This document shows, piece after piece, positions 53,099 to 61,888 of a stretch of 64,000 bases of DNA (its first letter is position 1; every line of letters begins with the position of its first letter). Source of the DNA: Acinetobacter sp. XS-4 (lineage in GTDB: Bacteria; Pseudomonadota; Gammaproteobacteria; Pseudomonadales; Moraxellaceae); assembly GCF_023920705.1 (NCBI RefSeq), contig NZ_CP094657.1, forward strand, positions 1,736,001-1,800,000, given 5' to 3'. The notes beneath the pieces are model-generated. The model was not told where the DNA came from, did no database searches, and was given only the letters and a program-made list of their open reading frames with translations. Both the position numbers and the translations under genes were made by a program.

Positions 53099-54316
53099 TT
53101 ATTGAACAATTCTTTTATTCTTCAAAGCAGTGAATTCCTCATCGTTAAGATAACGTTGCAGAATTAAATCGCTATCTTCTGCTAAGAGAGGGGGAGTTTT
53201 TTTATATTCAACTGGTGTTTTTGAAAGTTTAATAGGTGAGCCGATCATTTGATAGTTGTTTTGTAAGGGATGGGGGACTTTAACTATCATATTGCGCGCA
53301 ATTGCTTGCGGCTCTGAGAGAGCTTGTTCAATATTATTAATCATACCAACAGGGACTTGAACAGCATGAATTTTAGTAACCCAATTCTCAGCGATATCAC
53401 TTAAAAAGTGTGACTGTAAGACATGTATTAATGCATCTCTATGAATTACACGTTGGGCATTGGTTGAAAATTTAGGGTTATGTATTAATTCAGCTAAGCC
53501 AATACTTTGGCACAATGAAATAAATTGATTGTCATTACCACAAGCAATAATGAATTCACCTTGAAGAGCTTTGAAAACCTGATAAGGCACAATATTTGCG
53601 TGAGCGTTTCCATAACGACCAGGGATTTTTTCTGATACTAGATAGTTCATTCCAAGCTGGGACATGCAAGCAATTTGAGTGTCTAGTAGTGCCATATCAA
53701 TATATTGGCCTTCGCCTGTTTTATGGCGTGAAAGAAGAGCAGCTTGGATGGCAATATTGGAATATAAACCAGTTGTTAAATCAGCAAGTGCAATGCCAGC
53801 TTTTTGTGGGCCTCCTCCTGGTAAATCATCACGCTCTCCTGTAACACTCATCATTCCTCCCATACCTTGAATGATAAAATCATACCCAGGTTCTTTAGAG
53901 CGGGGGCCTGTTTGCCCAAAACCTGTAATAGAACAGTATACTAAACGAGGATTGATTTTAGATAAGCTCTCATAGTCTAGTCCATAGCGCTTAAGGGTGC
54001 CTGTTTTATAATTTTCAATTAAAACATCTGTATCTAAAACCATTTTTTTAATCAGAGCTTGACCTTCAATGGTTGAAATATCAATACCAACTGAAAATTT
54101 ATTTCGGTTTGCTGATAGATAATAAGCAGCCTCTTGGGTATCTTGCTTTTTATTATCTTTTAACCAAGGTGGTCCCCACTGTCGAGTATCATCTCCACAA
54201 TAAGGACGTTCAACTTTTATTACCTCTGCGCCAAGGTCTGCCAAGATTTGACTGCACCAAGGTCCGGCTAATATACGACTTAAATCTAATACTTTATATC
54301 CTGTTAATGCACCCAT
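53099..54316 (-). CDS. CaiB/BaiF (class III) CoA-transferase, glutarate-CoA-transferase-like
   Basis: 405 residues. The start is GYKVLDLSRILAGPWCSQILADLGAEVIKVERP, and the nucleophilic aspartate lies in DMALLDTQIACM near 210. The layout and the GDDTRQWGPPW segment match the mitochondrial SUGCT (succinate-glutarate CoA-transferase) subgroup. It would form glutaryl-CoA from glutarate with succinyl-CoA. A glutaryl-CoA dehydrogenase is encoded at 58607. Other dicarboxylates such as pimelate are possible. The gene is inserted between etfA and the ETF-QO gene. Confidence 0.8.
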   Translation of the reverse strand: MGALTGYKVLDLSRILAGPWCSQILADLGAEVIKVERPYCGDDTRQWGPPWLKDNKKQDTQEAAYYLSANRNKFSVGIDISTIEGQALIKKMVLDTDVLIENYKTGTLKRYGLDYESLSKINPRLVYCSITGFGQTGPRSKEPGYDFIIQGMGGMMSVTGERDDLPGGGPQKAGIALADLTTGLYSNIAIQAALLSRHKTGEGQYIDMALLDTQIACMSQLGMNYLVSEKIPGRYGNAHANIVPYQVFKALQGEFIIACGNDNQFISLCQSIGLAELIHNPKFSTNAQRVIHRDALIHVLQSHFLSDIAENWVTKIHAVQVPVGMINNIEQALSEPQAIARNMIVKVPHPLQNNYQMIGSPIKLSKTPVEYKKTPPLLAEDSDLILQRYLNDEEFTALKNKRIVQ

Positions 54317-54378
54317 TAGATTATCCCTTTCATATCTTGTTTTATTAGTAAATTGAAACTCTGTTATGTCGTCAGAGA

Positions 54379-56091
54379 TTACATATTAGGGTAGTTTGGG
54401 CCACCGCCGCCTTCTGGCGTTACCCATGTGATGTTTTGAGATGGGTCTTTAATGTCACAGGTCTTACAGTGAACACAGTTCGCTGCGTTAATCTGGAAGC
54501 GTTTAGAACCATCATTATCTTCCATGATTTCGTAAACACCAGCAGGGCAGTAGCGCTGTGCAGGCTCATCCCATTTCGGTAAGTTTACGTTCACTGGAAT
54601 TGACGGATCAGTAAGCTTCAAGTGAGCTGGCTGATTTTCCTCATGAACCGTGTTAGAGATAAACACAGAAGATAAACGGTCAAATGTAAGCTTGCCATCC
54701 GGTTTTGGATAGTTTGGCTTGAAGCTAGTTGCATCAACGGTTTTCAATACAGCGAAGTCTTGCTTCAAGTCATGTAAAGTGAATGGCACTTTAAAGACAT
54801 TCTGGTCGATAAAGTTAAATGCACCACCCATCCACTGACCAAATTTATGCATTGCTGGGCCAAAGTTACGAGAGTTATAAAGCTCTTCTTTTAACCAGCT
54901 GTTGTTGAATTTGTTAGTGTATGAGGTTAATTCTTTAGTGAATAAATCTTCGCCTTCGGTAACGCGTGCAATGGCAAGGTCACCGCCTTTTTCTACACCA
55001 GCAGCAATCGCCTCAAATACAGCTTCACCACATAACATGCCTGATTTCATGGCAGTGTGTGAGCCTTTGATTTTTGCAAAGTTTAAGAAACCTGCATCAT
55101 CACCAATCAAGCAGCCGCCCGGGAAAGTCAATTTAGGCAATGAGTTGAAACCGCCTTTCACTACAGCACGTGCACCGTAAGAAATACGCTTACCACCTTC
55201 TAAATACTGTTTAATCAGTGGGTGAGTTTTCCAGCGCTGCATTTCCATAAATGGATACATGTGTGGGTTTTCATAAGACAAGTCCACAATCATACCCAAA
55301 GTCACTTGGTTGTTTTCAGCGTGGTATAACCACCAACCACCGGAAGAAGCTGTTTCAGCCAATGGCCAGCCAGCGCCGTGCATGACTAAGCCCGGCTTAT
55401 GTTTTGCTGGGTCAATTTCCCAAAGCTCTTTAATCCCGATACCGTAGTGCTGTGGATCAACATTTTTATCGAGGTTGTATTTTGCAATTAGGAGTTTGCC
55501 TAAATGACCACGGCAACCTTCAGCAAAGAGAGTGTATTTAGCGTGAAGTTCATAGCCTGGTGTAAAGTTATGTGTTGGTTCACCATCTTTACCAATACCC
55601 ATATCACCCGTTTGAATACCTTTTACAGTACCGTCTTCATGGTAAAGCACTTCAGATGCAGCAAAGCCAGGGAAGATAGAAACTTCTAGTTCTTCAGCTT
55701 TTTGACCTAACCAACGAACCACGTTACCTAACGAAATAACGTAGTTACCATCATTGTGCATGGTTTTAGGAACCATCCAGTGAGGTACTTCTTTAGAAGT
55801 GGTGTCTGAAAGCAAGAAGAATGTTTTGTCTTCAGTTACAGGGACATTAAGAGGCGCGCCTTCTTCTTTCCAGTTCGGGAACAGTTCATTGATGGCACGT
55901 GGCTCAAGCACAGCACCAGACAAGATATGCGCACCTACTTCAGAGCCTTTTTCAACTACACAAACAGAAAGATCGGGTAAGTTATTTTCAATCGCTAATT
56001 GACGGATCTTAATCGCAGCAGACAGACCGGCAGGTCCTGCACCTACGATGACAACGTCAAACTCCATCGATTCACGTTCTAAATTTTCCAT
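54379..56091 (-). CDS. etfD: Electron-transfer-flavoprotein:ubiquinone oxidoreductase
   Basis: 570 residues. FAD motif DVVIVGAGPAGLSAAIKIRQ is near 13-32. HILSGAVLEPRAINELFPNW lies near 54-73 and GCLIGDDAGFLNFAKIKGSHTAMKSG near 325-350. A C-terminal 4Fe-4S region has Cys residues in CPAGVYE and ANCVHCKTCDIKDP. It is a monotopic inner-membrane enzyme that moves electrons from ETF to ubiquinone. It has a core metabolic role, needed by every acyl-CoA dehydrogenase in this window. The gene name varies between databases. Confidence 0.95.
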   Translation of the reverse strand: MENLERESMEFDVVIVGAGPAGLSAAIKIRQLAIENNLPDLSVCVVEKGSEVGAHILSGAVLEPRAINELFPNWKEEGAPLNVPVTEDKTFFLLSDTTSKEVPHWMVPKTMHNDGNYVISLGNVVRWLGQKAEELEVSIFPGFAASEVLYHEDGTVKGIQTGDMGIGKDGEPTHNFTPGYELHAKYTLFAEGCRGHLGKLLIAKYNLDKNVDPQHYGIGIKELWEIDPAKHKPGLVMHGAGWPLAETASSGGWWLYHAENNQVTLGMIVDLSYENPHMYPFMEMQRWKTHPLIKQYLEGGKRISYGARAVVKGGFNSLPKLTFPGGCLIGDDAGFLNFAKIKGSHTAMKSGMLCGEAVFEAIAAGVEKGGDLAIARVTEGEDLFTKELTSYTNKFNNSWLKEELYNSRNFGPAMHKFGQWMGGAFNFIDQNVFKVPFTLHDLKQDFAVLKTVDATSFKPNYPKPDGKLTFDRLSSVFISNTVHEENQPAHLKLTDPSIPVNVNLPKWDEPAQRYCPAGVYEIMEDNDGSKRFQINAANCVHCKTCDIKDPSQNITWVTPEGGGGPNYPNM

Positions 56092-56129
56092 ATTGCGAAA
56101 TCCAGTTTCATTGTTAAAATTACTCCTAA

Positions 56130-56155
56130 AAAAACTGAACTAGAGTTCAGTTTTT
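56130..56155 (-). terminator. Terminator of the iclR-type gene before ETF-QO
   Basis: AAAAACTGAAC / GTTCAGTTTTT perfect 11-bp stem with a TAGA loop. On the minus strand it continues into further T residues before the ETF-QO leader. Confidence 0.82.
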
Positions 56156-56164
56156 AATGATTGG

Positions 56165-57025
56165 TTAATGCAAGGTGTTTAGAGCATCTTGAATATTTTG
56201 AACCATATGAATTAATCTTGGTCCAATTTCGTTTTCAAGTTTTTCTTGATTCACTAAATAGCTTGGTGCCCCACAGTTAAAGACCAATAAACCGTATATT
56301 GGATGTATTAAGGGGACGGCAACAGAGTTCACTTCTTTATGCCACTCGCTTAAAGATAAACAATACCCATAGTTTTGATAATCATGAAAGGCTCGATCTA
56401 AACTACGTTTGATTGCTGGCCATTCTTCAGCTGTGTGCTTCTTTTCTAATGCTTTTAAAATAAACTCACGTTCATTTTCAGGAAGAGCTGCTAAGCATGC
56501 TCTTCCCATAGATGTATTATGTAAGGGTAGAGTAGAACCAATTGGTCTGCGCATAGTTAAATTGGTTTCGGTTTGAACAACATCTAGATACATCATGTTT
56601 AATCGGTCTCTCATTGCCATAGCAACAGGAGCTTGTGCATATCTGGACATTTCTTCCATGTAAGAATGGGCAATTGATCGTACAGATATGCTAGATAATG
56701 CGGCGTAACCAAGTGCTAGTACACCAATGTCTAGGGTGTATTTGGTAGAATTTGGAAGTTGTTTTAAATAACCAAGTGACACTAATGTACTCGTAATTCT
56801 TGCAATTGTTGGTCTAGGTAAGCCTGTAAGATGAGATAGTTCTTGATTACCTAGAACTTGGTTGGATGCTGAAAAACAACGTAATATCTCTAATCCACGC
56901 GCTAAGGAAGCAATAAATTGAGGATTATTCTCGCGGTGAATATGAGAAATCGGATCTAAGCGGATTTCATCAAAGTTCACTTTTTTTTCGACTTGTTCTT
57001 TTAGTTGATTATATTCTAGATGCAT
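56165..57025 (-). CDS. IclR-family regulator with five related boxes upstream
   Basis: 286 residues from ATG 57025. A seven-codon longer frame would start with TTG at 57046, and I prefer the ATG. Winged helix is about 40-100 (SNQVLGNQELSHLTGLPRPTIARITSTL as span). The effector domain has LHNTSMGRACLAALPENER near 165 and WHKEVNSVAVPLIHPIYGLLVFNCGAPSYL near 230-260. Between it and the divergent acyl-CoA dehydrogenase gene lie five ATTTCGT-N3-ACGAAAT-like boxes, and another before badH. It is therefore the likely switch of the cyclohexanecarboxylate genes to the right. Confidence 0.86.
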   Translation of the reverse strand: MHLEYNQLKEQVEKKVNFDEIRLDPISHIHRENNPQFIASLARGLEILRCFSASNQVLGNQELSHLTGLPRPTIARITSTLVSLGYLKQLPNSTKYTLDIGVLALGYAALSSISVRSIAHSYMEEMSRYAQAPVAMAMRDRLNMMYLDVVQTETNLTMRRPIGSTLPLHNTSMGRACLAALPENEREFILKALEKKHTAEEWPAIKRSLDRAFHDYQNYGYCLSLSEWHKEVNSVAVPLIHPIYGLLVFNCGAPSYLVNQEKLENEIGPRLIHMVQNIQDALNTLH

Positions 57026-57072
57026 ACCATTCCCATATTTGATCAAACACTATTCTTGATCATATCAATTAT

Positions 57073-57375
57073 ATTTCGCTATACAAAAAAAATTAGAATA
57101 GTTGATGCTTTTTTTAATGATTCACCTAGTCAACAGCAATATTGGCTAAAAATCTGAAAAGAAGAATTAACCAATCATAAACTCTAATTTCGTATAACAA
57201 AATAAGTGGTCATTTAAATTTAGCTTTGTTTGAGAGTTAAATCAATATATTTACACAAATTAATGAACATTAATTCTGTATTGCGAAATTTTAAACAAAA
57301 AATTCTTGTTCATTGAGAGTTGTGCTGTTATTTTATTTCGTATAACGAAATTACTTGTGGTTTTGTATTACAAAA
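57073..57375. promoter_or_regulatory. Array of five IclR-type palindromic boxes
   Basis: Boxes fit ATTTCGT-N3-ACGAAAT: 57073-57089 (ATTTCGC-TAT-ACAAAAA), 57187-57203 (ATTTCGT-ATA-ACAAAAT), 57273-57289 (ATTCTGT-ATT-GCGAAAT), 57335-57351 (perfect), and 57361-57375 (TTTTGT-ATT-ACAAAA, perfect arms). They fill the 393-bp divergent region between the IclR and acyl-CoA dehydrogenase genes. The strongest two are nearest the dehydrogenase start. Confidence 0.72.
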
Positions 57376-57418
57376 TGGTGCTTTGGATAGCATTGTATAA
57401 GGATATAAGGAGAGAAAT

Positions 57419-58573
57419 ATGATTCGTGATCAACAGACATTAGAACAGTTGTTATCTACAATTCGAAGTTTTGTTAAGAATACGTTGAGACCTTTAGAAC
57501 ATGAGGTCGATGAAACTGACGCGATACCAGACCATATTGTCCAACAAATGAAGGAATTGGGCTTATTCGGTTTAACCATTCCAGAAGAATATGGTGGTTT
57601 GGGAATTACGATGGAAGAAGAGGTTTTAGTTGCATTTGAGTTGGGGCAAACTTCTGCTGCATTCCGTTCTTTGATTGGTACAAATAATGGCATTGGTTCA
57701 AGTGGAATTATTATTGATGGTACTGATGAGCAAAAACAAAAGTATTTACCAGGTTATGCTAGCGGAGAAATTATAGGTTCTTTCTGCTTAACAGAACCAG
57801 ACTCAGGTTCAGATGCTGCCGCTTTGAAGACGTCTGCAGTCAAAGATGGTGATTATTATATTTTAAATGGTACTAAGCGTTTTATTACTAATGCGCCTCG
57901 TGCTTCAACTTTTACCGTTATGGCTAGAACTAACTCAGATATTAAAGGTGCTGGAGGCATTTCTGCCTTTTTGGTTGAGGCTGGTACAGTTGGGCTGACT
58001 TTAGGAAAGATTGATAAAAAAATGGGACAAAAAGGTTCTTATACCTGTGATGTTATTTTTGATAATTGTCGTGTTCATAAAGATCAATTAATTGGTGGTA
58101 TAGAGGGTATTGGTTTTAAAACAGCGATGAAAGTGCTTGATAAAGGCCGTTTACATATAGCTGCCTATAGTGCAGGAATGGCAGAGCGTATGTTGGAAGA
58201 TGCTTTGCAATATGCAATAGAACGTAAACAATTTGGTCAATCAATTGCTAATTTTCAGCTTATTCAAGCAATGTTGGCAGATTCAAAAACAGAAATTTAT
58301 GCTGCGAAATGTATGGTGTTGGATGCAGCACGTCGTCGTGATCTGGGGGAAAATATTAGTACTGAAGCATCATGTTCAAAAATGTTTGCGACTGAAATGT
58401 GTGGCCGAGTAGCTGATCGTTGTTTGCAGATACATGGTGGGGCTGGATACATCAGTGAATATTCAATTGAAAGATTTTATCGAGATGTTCGTTTATTCCG
58501 TCTCTATGAGGGAACAACACAAATTCAGCAAATCATTATTGCTCGAGACATGATTAAACAAGCTACAACTTAA
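57419..58573 (+). CDS. Acyl-CoA dehydrogenase (possible pimeloyl-CoA or ring-acyl-CoA dehydrogenase)
   Basis: 384 residues with full acyl-CoA dehydrogenase layout. The helical N-domain has IPEEYGGLGITMEEEVLVAFELG near 55-77. FCLTEPDSGSDAAALKT and FITNAPRAS lie in the beta domain, and RKQFGQ, QIHGGAGYISEYSIERFYRD and the catalytic glutamate in RLYEGTTQIQ in the C-domain. It passes electrons to ETF. Expressed under the IclR boxes and 33 bp before the glutaryl-CoA dehydrogenase-like gene, it may oxidise pimeloyl-CoA after ring opening. A branched or medium-chain substrate cannot be excluded. Confidence 0.85.
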   Translation: MIRDQQTLEQLLSTIRSFVKNTLRPLEHEVDETDAIPDHIVQQMKELGLFGLTIPEEYGGLGITMEEEVLVAFELGQTSAAFRSLIGTNNGIGSSGIIIDGTDEQKQKYLPGYASGEIIGSFCLTEPDSGSDAAALKTSAVKDGDYYILNGTKRFITNAPRASTFTVMARTNSDIKGAGGISAFLVEAGTVGLTLGKIDKKMGQKGSYTCDVIFDNCRVHKDQLIGGIEGIGFKTAMKVLDKGRLHIAAYSAGMAERMLEDALQYAIERKQFGQSIANFQLIQAMLADSKTEIYAAKCMVLDAARRRDLGENISTEASCSKMFATEMCGRVADRCLQIHGGAGYISEYSIERFYRDVRLFRLYEGTTQIQQIIIARDMIKQATT

Positions 58574-58606
58574 TAGATGGATGTTTTTACCTAAAGGAAT
58601 GAGAAA

Positions 58607-59803
58607 ATGAGTAGAGTTCAATTTAATTGGCAAGATCCTTTTTTATTAGAAAATCAGTTAACTGAAGAAGAGCGAATGATTCGGGATACTGCATTTAATT
58701 ATAGTCAAAATAAGCTAATGCCACGTGTATTAGAACAGTTCCGTCATGAGCAAACAGATGCTTCTATTTTTCGTGAAATGGGCGAGCTAGGTCTTTTAGG
58801 ACCTACAATTCCTGAACAATATGGTGGGTCAGGGTTAAATTATGTGAGTTATGGGTTAATTGCTCGTGAAATTGAACGGGTAGACTCAGGCTATCGTTCA
58901 ATGGCCAGCGTTCAAAGTTCTTTAGTTATGGTTCCTATTAATGAATTCGGTACTGAAGAGCAAAAGCAAAAATATTTACCTAAGCTCGCTACAGGTGAAT
59001 ACATTGGTTGTTTCGGTCTAACCGAACCTGACCATGGTTCGGACCCTGGAAGTATGATTACTCGCGCTAAAAAAGTTGAGGGTGGTTACCGTTTAACTGG
59101 CGCTAAAATGTGGATAACAAATAGCCCTATCGCTGATGTATTCGTAGTATGGGCAAAAGAAGTTTCACCTGAAGGCAATGTTGGTGATATTCGAGGCTTC
59201 ATTTTAGAAAAAGGTTGGGATGGTCTTTCTACACCTGCAATTCATGGAAAAGTGGGATTGAGGGCTTCCATTACTGGTGAGATAGTAATGGATAACGTAT
59301 TTGTTCCAGAGGAAAATGCATTTCCAGACATTCGTGGTTTAAAAGGCCCGTTTACATGTTTGAATAGTGCAAGATATGGTATTGCATGGGGGGCAATGGG
59401 AGCAGCCGAGTTTTGCTGGCATACAGCCCATCAATATACGATGGATCGGAAGCAGTTTGGGCGCCCTTTAGCAGCAAATCAGTTAATTCAAAAGAAACTT
59501 GCGGATATGCAAACTGAAATTGCTCTGGGTTTACAAGTAGCATTGCGTTTTGGTCGAATGAAAGATGAGGGAATTGCATCGGTTGAGGGTACTTCACTAA
59601 TTAAACGCAATAATTGTGGTAAGGCTCTTGATATTGCTCGTTTAGCTAGGGATATGCTCGGAGGAAACGGGATCAGTGATGAATTTGGTGTCGCCCGTCA
59701 TCTTGTGAATTTAGAGGTTGTAAATACTTATGAGGGGACACACGATGTCCATGCTCTTATCCTTGGGCGTGCTCAGACGGGTATAGCTGCATTTTCTAAT
59801 TAA
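58607..59803 (+). CDS. gcdH: Glutaryl-CoA dehydrogenase
   Basis: 398 residues with GcdH-specific blocks: [22 protein letters not shown] at the start, [43 protein letters not shown] near 65-105, [14 protein letters not shown] near 140, [18 protein letters not shown] near 255, and catalytic Glu in [17 protein letters not shown]. It oxidatively decarboxylates glutaryl-CoA to crotonyl-CoA with electrons to ETF. It is the expected end step for pimeloyl-CoA beta-oxidation and for glutarate activated by the CoA-transferase at 53099. Confidence 0.92.
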   Translation: MSRVQFNWQDPFLLENQLTEEERMIRDTAFNYSQNKLMPRVLEQFRHEQTDASIFREMGELGLLGPTIPEQYGGSGLNYVSYGLIAREIERVDSGYRSMASVQSSLVMVPINEFGTEEQKQKYLPKLATGEYIGCFGLTEPDHGSDPGSMITRAKKVEGGYRLTGAKMWITNSPIADVFVVWAKEVSPEGNVGDIRGFILEKGWDGLSTPAIHGKVGLRASITGEIVMDNVFVPEENAFPDIRGLKGPFTCLNSARYGIAWGAMGAAEFCWHTAHQYTMDRKQFGRPLAANQLIQKKLADMQTEIALGLQVALRFGRMKDEGIASVEGTSLIKRNNCGKALDIARLARDMLGGNGISDEFGVARHLVNLEVVNTYEGTHDVHALILGRAQTGIAAFSN

Positions 59804-59900
59804 GGTTTGACTTTCTAAAGGTCTCATTTCTGGATCATATACATATGGTTTAATAAATCGTATGTATAGCTATCTCCTTTAAAAATAAAATTGAAAAACT

Positions 59901-59938
59901 GCTCTTATTTGTGCATTACACGAATAAGAGCTTTATTT
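59901..59938 (+). terminator. Terminator after gcdH
   Basis: GCTCTTATTTGTG / CACGAATAAGAGC pair (one wobble) around CATTA, followed by TTTATTTTTT. The remaining part of 59804-60278 is very AT-rich; only an IclR-like box at 60164 stands out. Confidence 0.85.
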
Positions 59939-60163
59939 TTTGAAAAATTATATCCGCATAATTTGTTAAATAATCTGAAAATTAATATTACTAATTTTTC
60001 TTTTGAAATGTTTCCAATCTTGTATTTTTAATGCTTCAAATCGGCAGCTAAGAATCTTATTTTTGCATAATAAATGTAACTAATTATTTCATAAATTTTG
60101 TTAAAAATAATATTTTTATTATATAAAACATATATTTAATAAAATATATCAACTTGTTTATAT

Positions 60164-60180
60164 ATTTCGTATAGTGAGCT
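60164..60180. promoter_or_regulatory. Degenerate IclR-type box before badH
   Basis: ATTTCGT-ATA-GTGAGCT keeps the left arm and spacer of the boxes at 57073-57375 but not the right arm. It lies 99 bp before the badH start codon. Confidence 0.4.
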
Positions 60181-60278
60181 CTAATATTTAATAATTGAAA
60201 TTAATTTTCTTGTTAGCTATTTTGAAATTATCAACAAGGAATGAAAAATTTAGCTCACTAAATGGACAAGGAAAACTT

Positions 60279-61046
60279 ATGAAAGGACTAAAAGACAAAG
60301 TAATTATCGTGACAGGTGGTGCTGGAGGGATTGGTTCAGCAACTTGTAAGCGCTTAGCGGAAGAAGGTGCAAAAGTTGCGGTATTTGATATGAATTTGGG
60401 AGCAGCTAAGGCCTTGGTTGCAGAAATTCAAGCAAATAATGGTCAGGCAATTGCGATTGAGTGTGACATTACTGATCGTCAGGTTGTTGATCTTGCTGTT
60501 AAATCTGCCCAAGAACAATTGGGACCAATTGATGGCTTGGTAAATAATGCAGGTTGGGATGTGTTTAAACCATTTTTGAAAACATCTGAAAATGAGTGGG
60601 AAAAATTAATTCAGATCAATTTAATTGGAATGTTAAATATGCACCAGGCTGTTTTACCAGTGATGGTTGAACGAAATCATGGGCGTGTAGTGAATATTGC
60701 ATCTGATGCTGCAAGAGTAGGTTCATCTGGTGAAGCTGTATATGCGGCATGTAAGGGTGGATTGCTTTCTTTTTCTAAAACACTGGCTCGTGAGCATTCA
60801 CGCAATAATATTACTTTTAATGTTATTTGTCCTGGGCCAACTGATACGGCTTTATTGGCTGGTGTAACCGAAGGCGCTTCGAATCCAGAAAAACTTCGTG
60901 AAGCTTTTACACGTGCTATACCACTTGGCCGCTTAGGCCAACCTGATGATTTAGCATCAGCTATTACATTTTTCTTAAGTGATGATGCGGGATTTGTTAC
61001 CGGTCAAGTATTAAGTGTTTCTGGTGGATTAACCATGAATGGTTAA
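60279..61046 (+). CDS. badH: 2-hydroxycyclohexanecarboxyl-CoA dehydrogenase
   Basis: 255 residues from ATG 60279 (AAGGAAAACTT before it; an earlier in-frame start gives a non-conserved extension). SDR motifs: TGGAGGIG near 12, Asp after beta-2 (VFDMN), NNAG in VNNAGWDVFKPF near 87, and catalytic Ser/Tyr/Lys in SDAARVGSSGEAVYAACKGG near 142-161. It agrees along its length with Rhodopseudomonas BadH as I remember it, including CPGPTDTALLAGVTEGASNPEKLREAF and the QVLSVSGGLTMNG ending. It oxidises the ring hydroxyl with NAD to 2-ketocyclohexanecarboxyl-CoA. Confidence 0.9.
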   Translation: MKGLKDKVIIVTGGAGGIGSATCKRLAEEGAKVAVFDMNLGAAKALVAEIQANNGQAIAIECDITDRQVVDLAVKSAQEQLGPIDGLVNNAGWDVFKPFLKTSENEWEKLIQINLIGMLNMHQAVLPVMVERNHGRVVNIASDAARVGSSGEAVYAACKGGLLSFSKTLAREHSRNNITFNVICPGPTDTALLAGVTEGASNPEKLREAFTRAIPLGRLGQPDDLASAITFFLSDDAGFVTGQVLSVSGGLTMNG

Positions 61047-61091
61047 TTCCAATTGGAATAAATAACGAATAACAGTTCAAGGAAATGAAAA

Positions 61092-61874
61092 ATGAATTTT
61101 GAAGATATTTTATACGAAGTTAGAAATGGCGTTGCGTGGATCATCATTAACCGTCCTGAAAAAATGAATGCTTTCCGAGGACAGACTTGTGATGAAATCA
61201 TTAAAGCACTAAATAAAGCTGGGTATGATCGAGATGTGGGTGCAATTGTTTTAACTGGTGCTGGTGATCGTGCATTTTGTACAGGTGGAGATCAGTCTGC
61301 TCATAATGGAAATTATGATGGTCGTGGCACAATTGGTTTGCCAATGGAAGAGTTGCATACAGCCGTTCGAGATGTTCCTAAACCTGTAATTGCACGTGTA
61401 CAAGGTTATGCGATTGGCGGTGGAAATGTTTTGGCAACTATATGTGATTTAACCATTTGTTCTGATAAAGCAATTTTCGGTCAAGTGGGTCCTAAAATGG
61501 GTTCTGTTGATCCCGGTTATGGAACCGCATTCTTAGCACGAGTTGTGGGTGAGAAAAAAGCTCGTGAAATTTGGTATATGTGTCGACGTTATACTGGAGA
61601 AGAAGCTGTATCAATTGGATTGGCAAATAAATGTGTTCCGGCAGATCAACTCGATGCAGAAGTACAAGCATGGGGAGAAGAACTTTGTGAACGTAGTCCA
61701 ACAGCGTTAGCAATTGCAAAACGTAGTTTCAATATGGATACTGCACATCAAGCTGGTATTGCTGGTATGGGTATGTATGCATTGAAACTTTATTATGATA
61801 CAGAGGAATCTCGTGAAGGTGTAAATGCCCTGAAAGATAAACGTAAGCCAGAATTTCGAAAATATTTCAAATAA
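61092..61874 (+). CDS. badI: 2-ketocyclohexanecarboxyl-CoA hydrolase (ring-opening)
   Basis: 260 residues, crotonase fold close to MenB/BadI. The start MNFEDILYEVRNGVAWIIINRPEKMNAFRGQT, FCTGGDQSAHNGNYDGRG near 66-83, the GGGNVLATICDLTI oxyanion segment near 108-121, and FGQVGPKMGSVDPGYGTAFLARVVGEKKAREIW near 130-162 follow BadI. The usual hydratase glutamate pair is absent, as expected for this hydrolytic C-C cleaving subgroup. It opens the ring to pimeloyl-CoA. It lies 45 bp after badH and 14 bp before aliB. Confidence 0.9.
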   Translation: MNFEDILYEVRNGVAWIIINRPEKMNAFRGQTCDEIIKALNKAGYDRDVGAIVLTGAGDRAFCTGGDQSAHNGNYDGRGTIGLPMEELHTAVRDVPKPVIARVQGYAIGGGNVLATICDLTICSDKAIFGQVGPKMGSVDPGYGTAFLARVVGEKKAREIWYMCRRYTGEEAVSIGLANKCVPADQLDAEVQAWGEELCERSPTALAIAKRSFNMDTAHQAGIAGMGMYALKLYYDTEESREGVNALKDKRKPEFRKYFK

Positions 61875-61888
61875 TTAAGGAGAACGAG

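Noticed and set aside
57026..57046. TTG start for the IclR gene at 57046
   Set aside because: ATG 57025 is in frame and gives a normal family length; the TTG extension has no clear ribosome site.
60195..60278. N-terminal extension of BadH
   Set aside because: The extension is unlike any SDR; ATG 60279 gives the conserved family start.
61046..61059. ATTCCAATTGGAAT palindrome between badH and badI
   Set aside because: Perfect over 14 bp but short, inside an operon and not repeated near other starts; probably chance.
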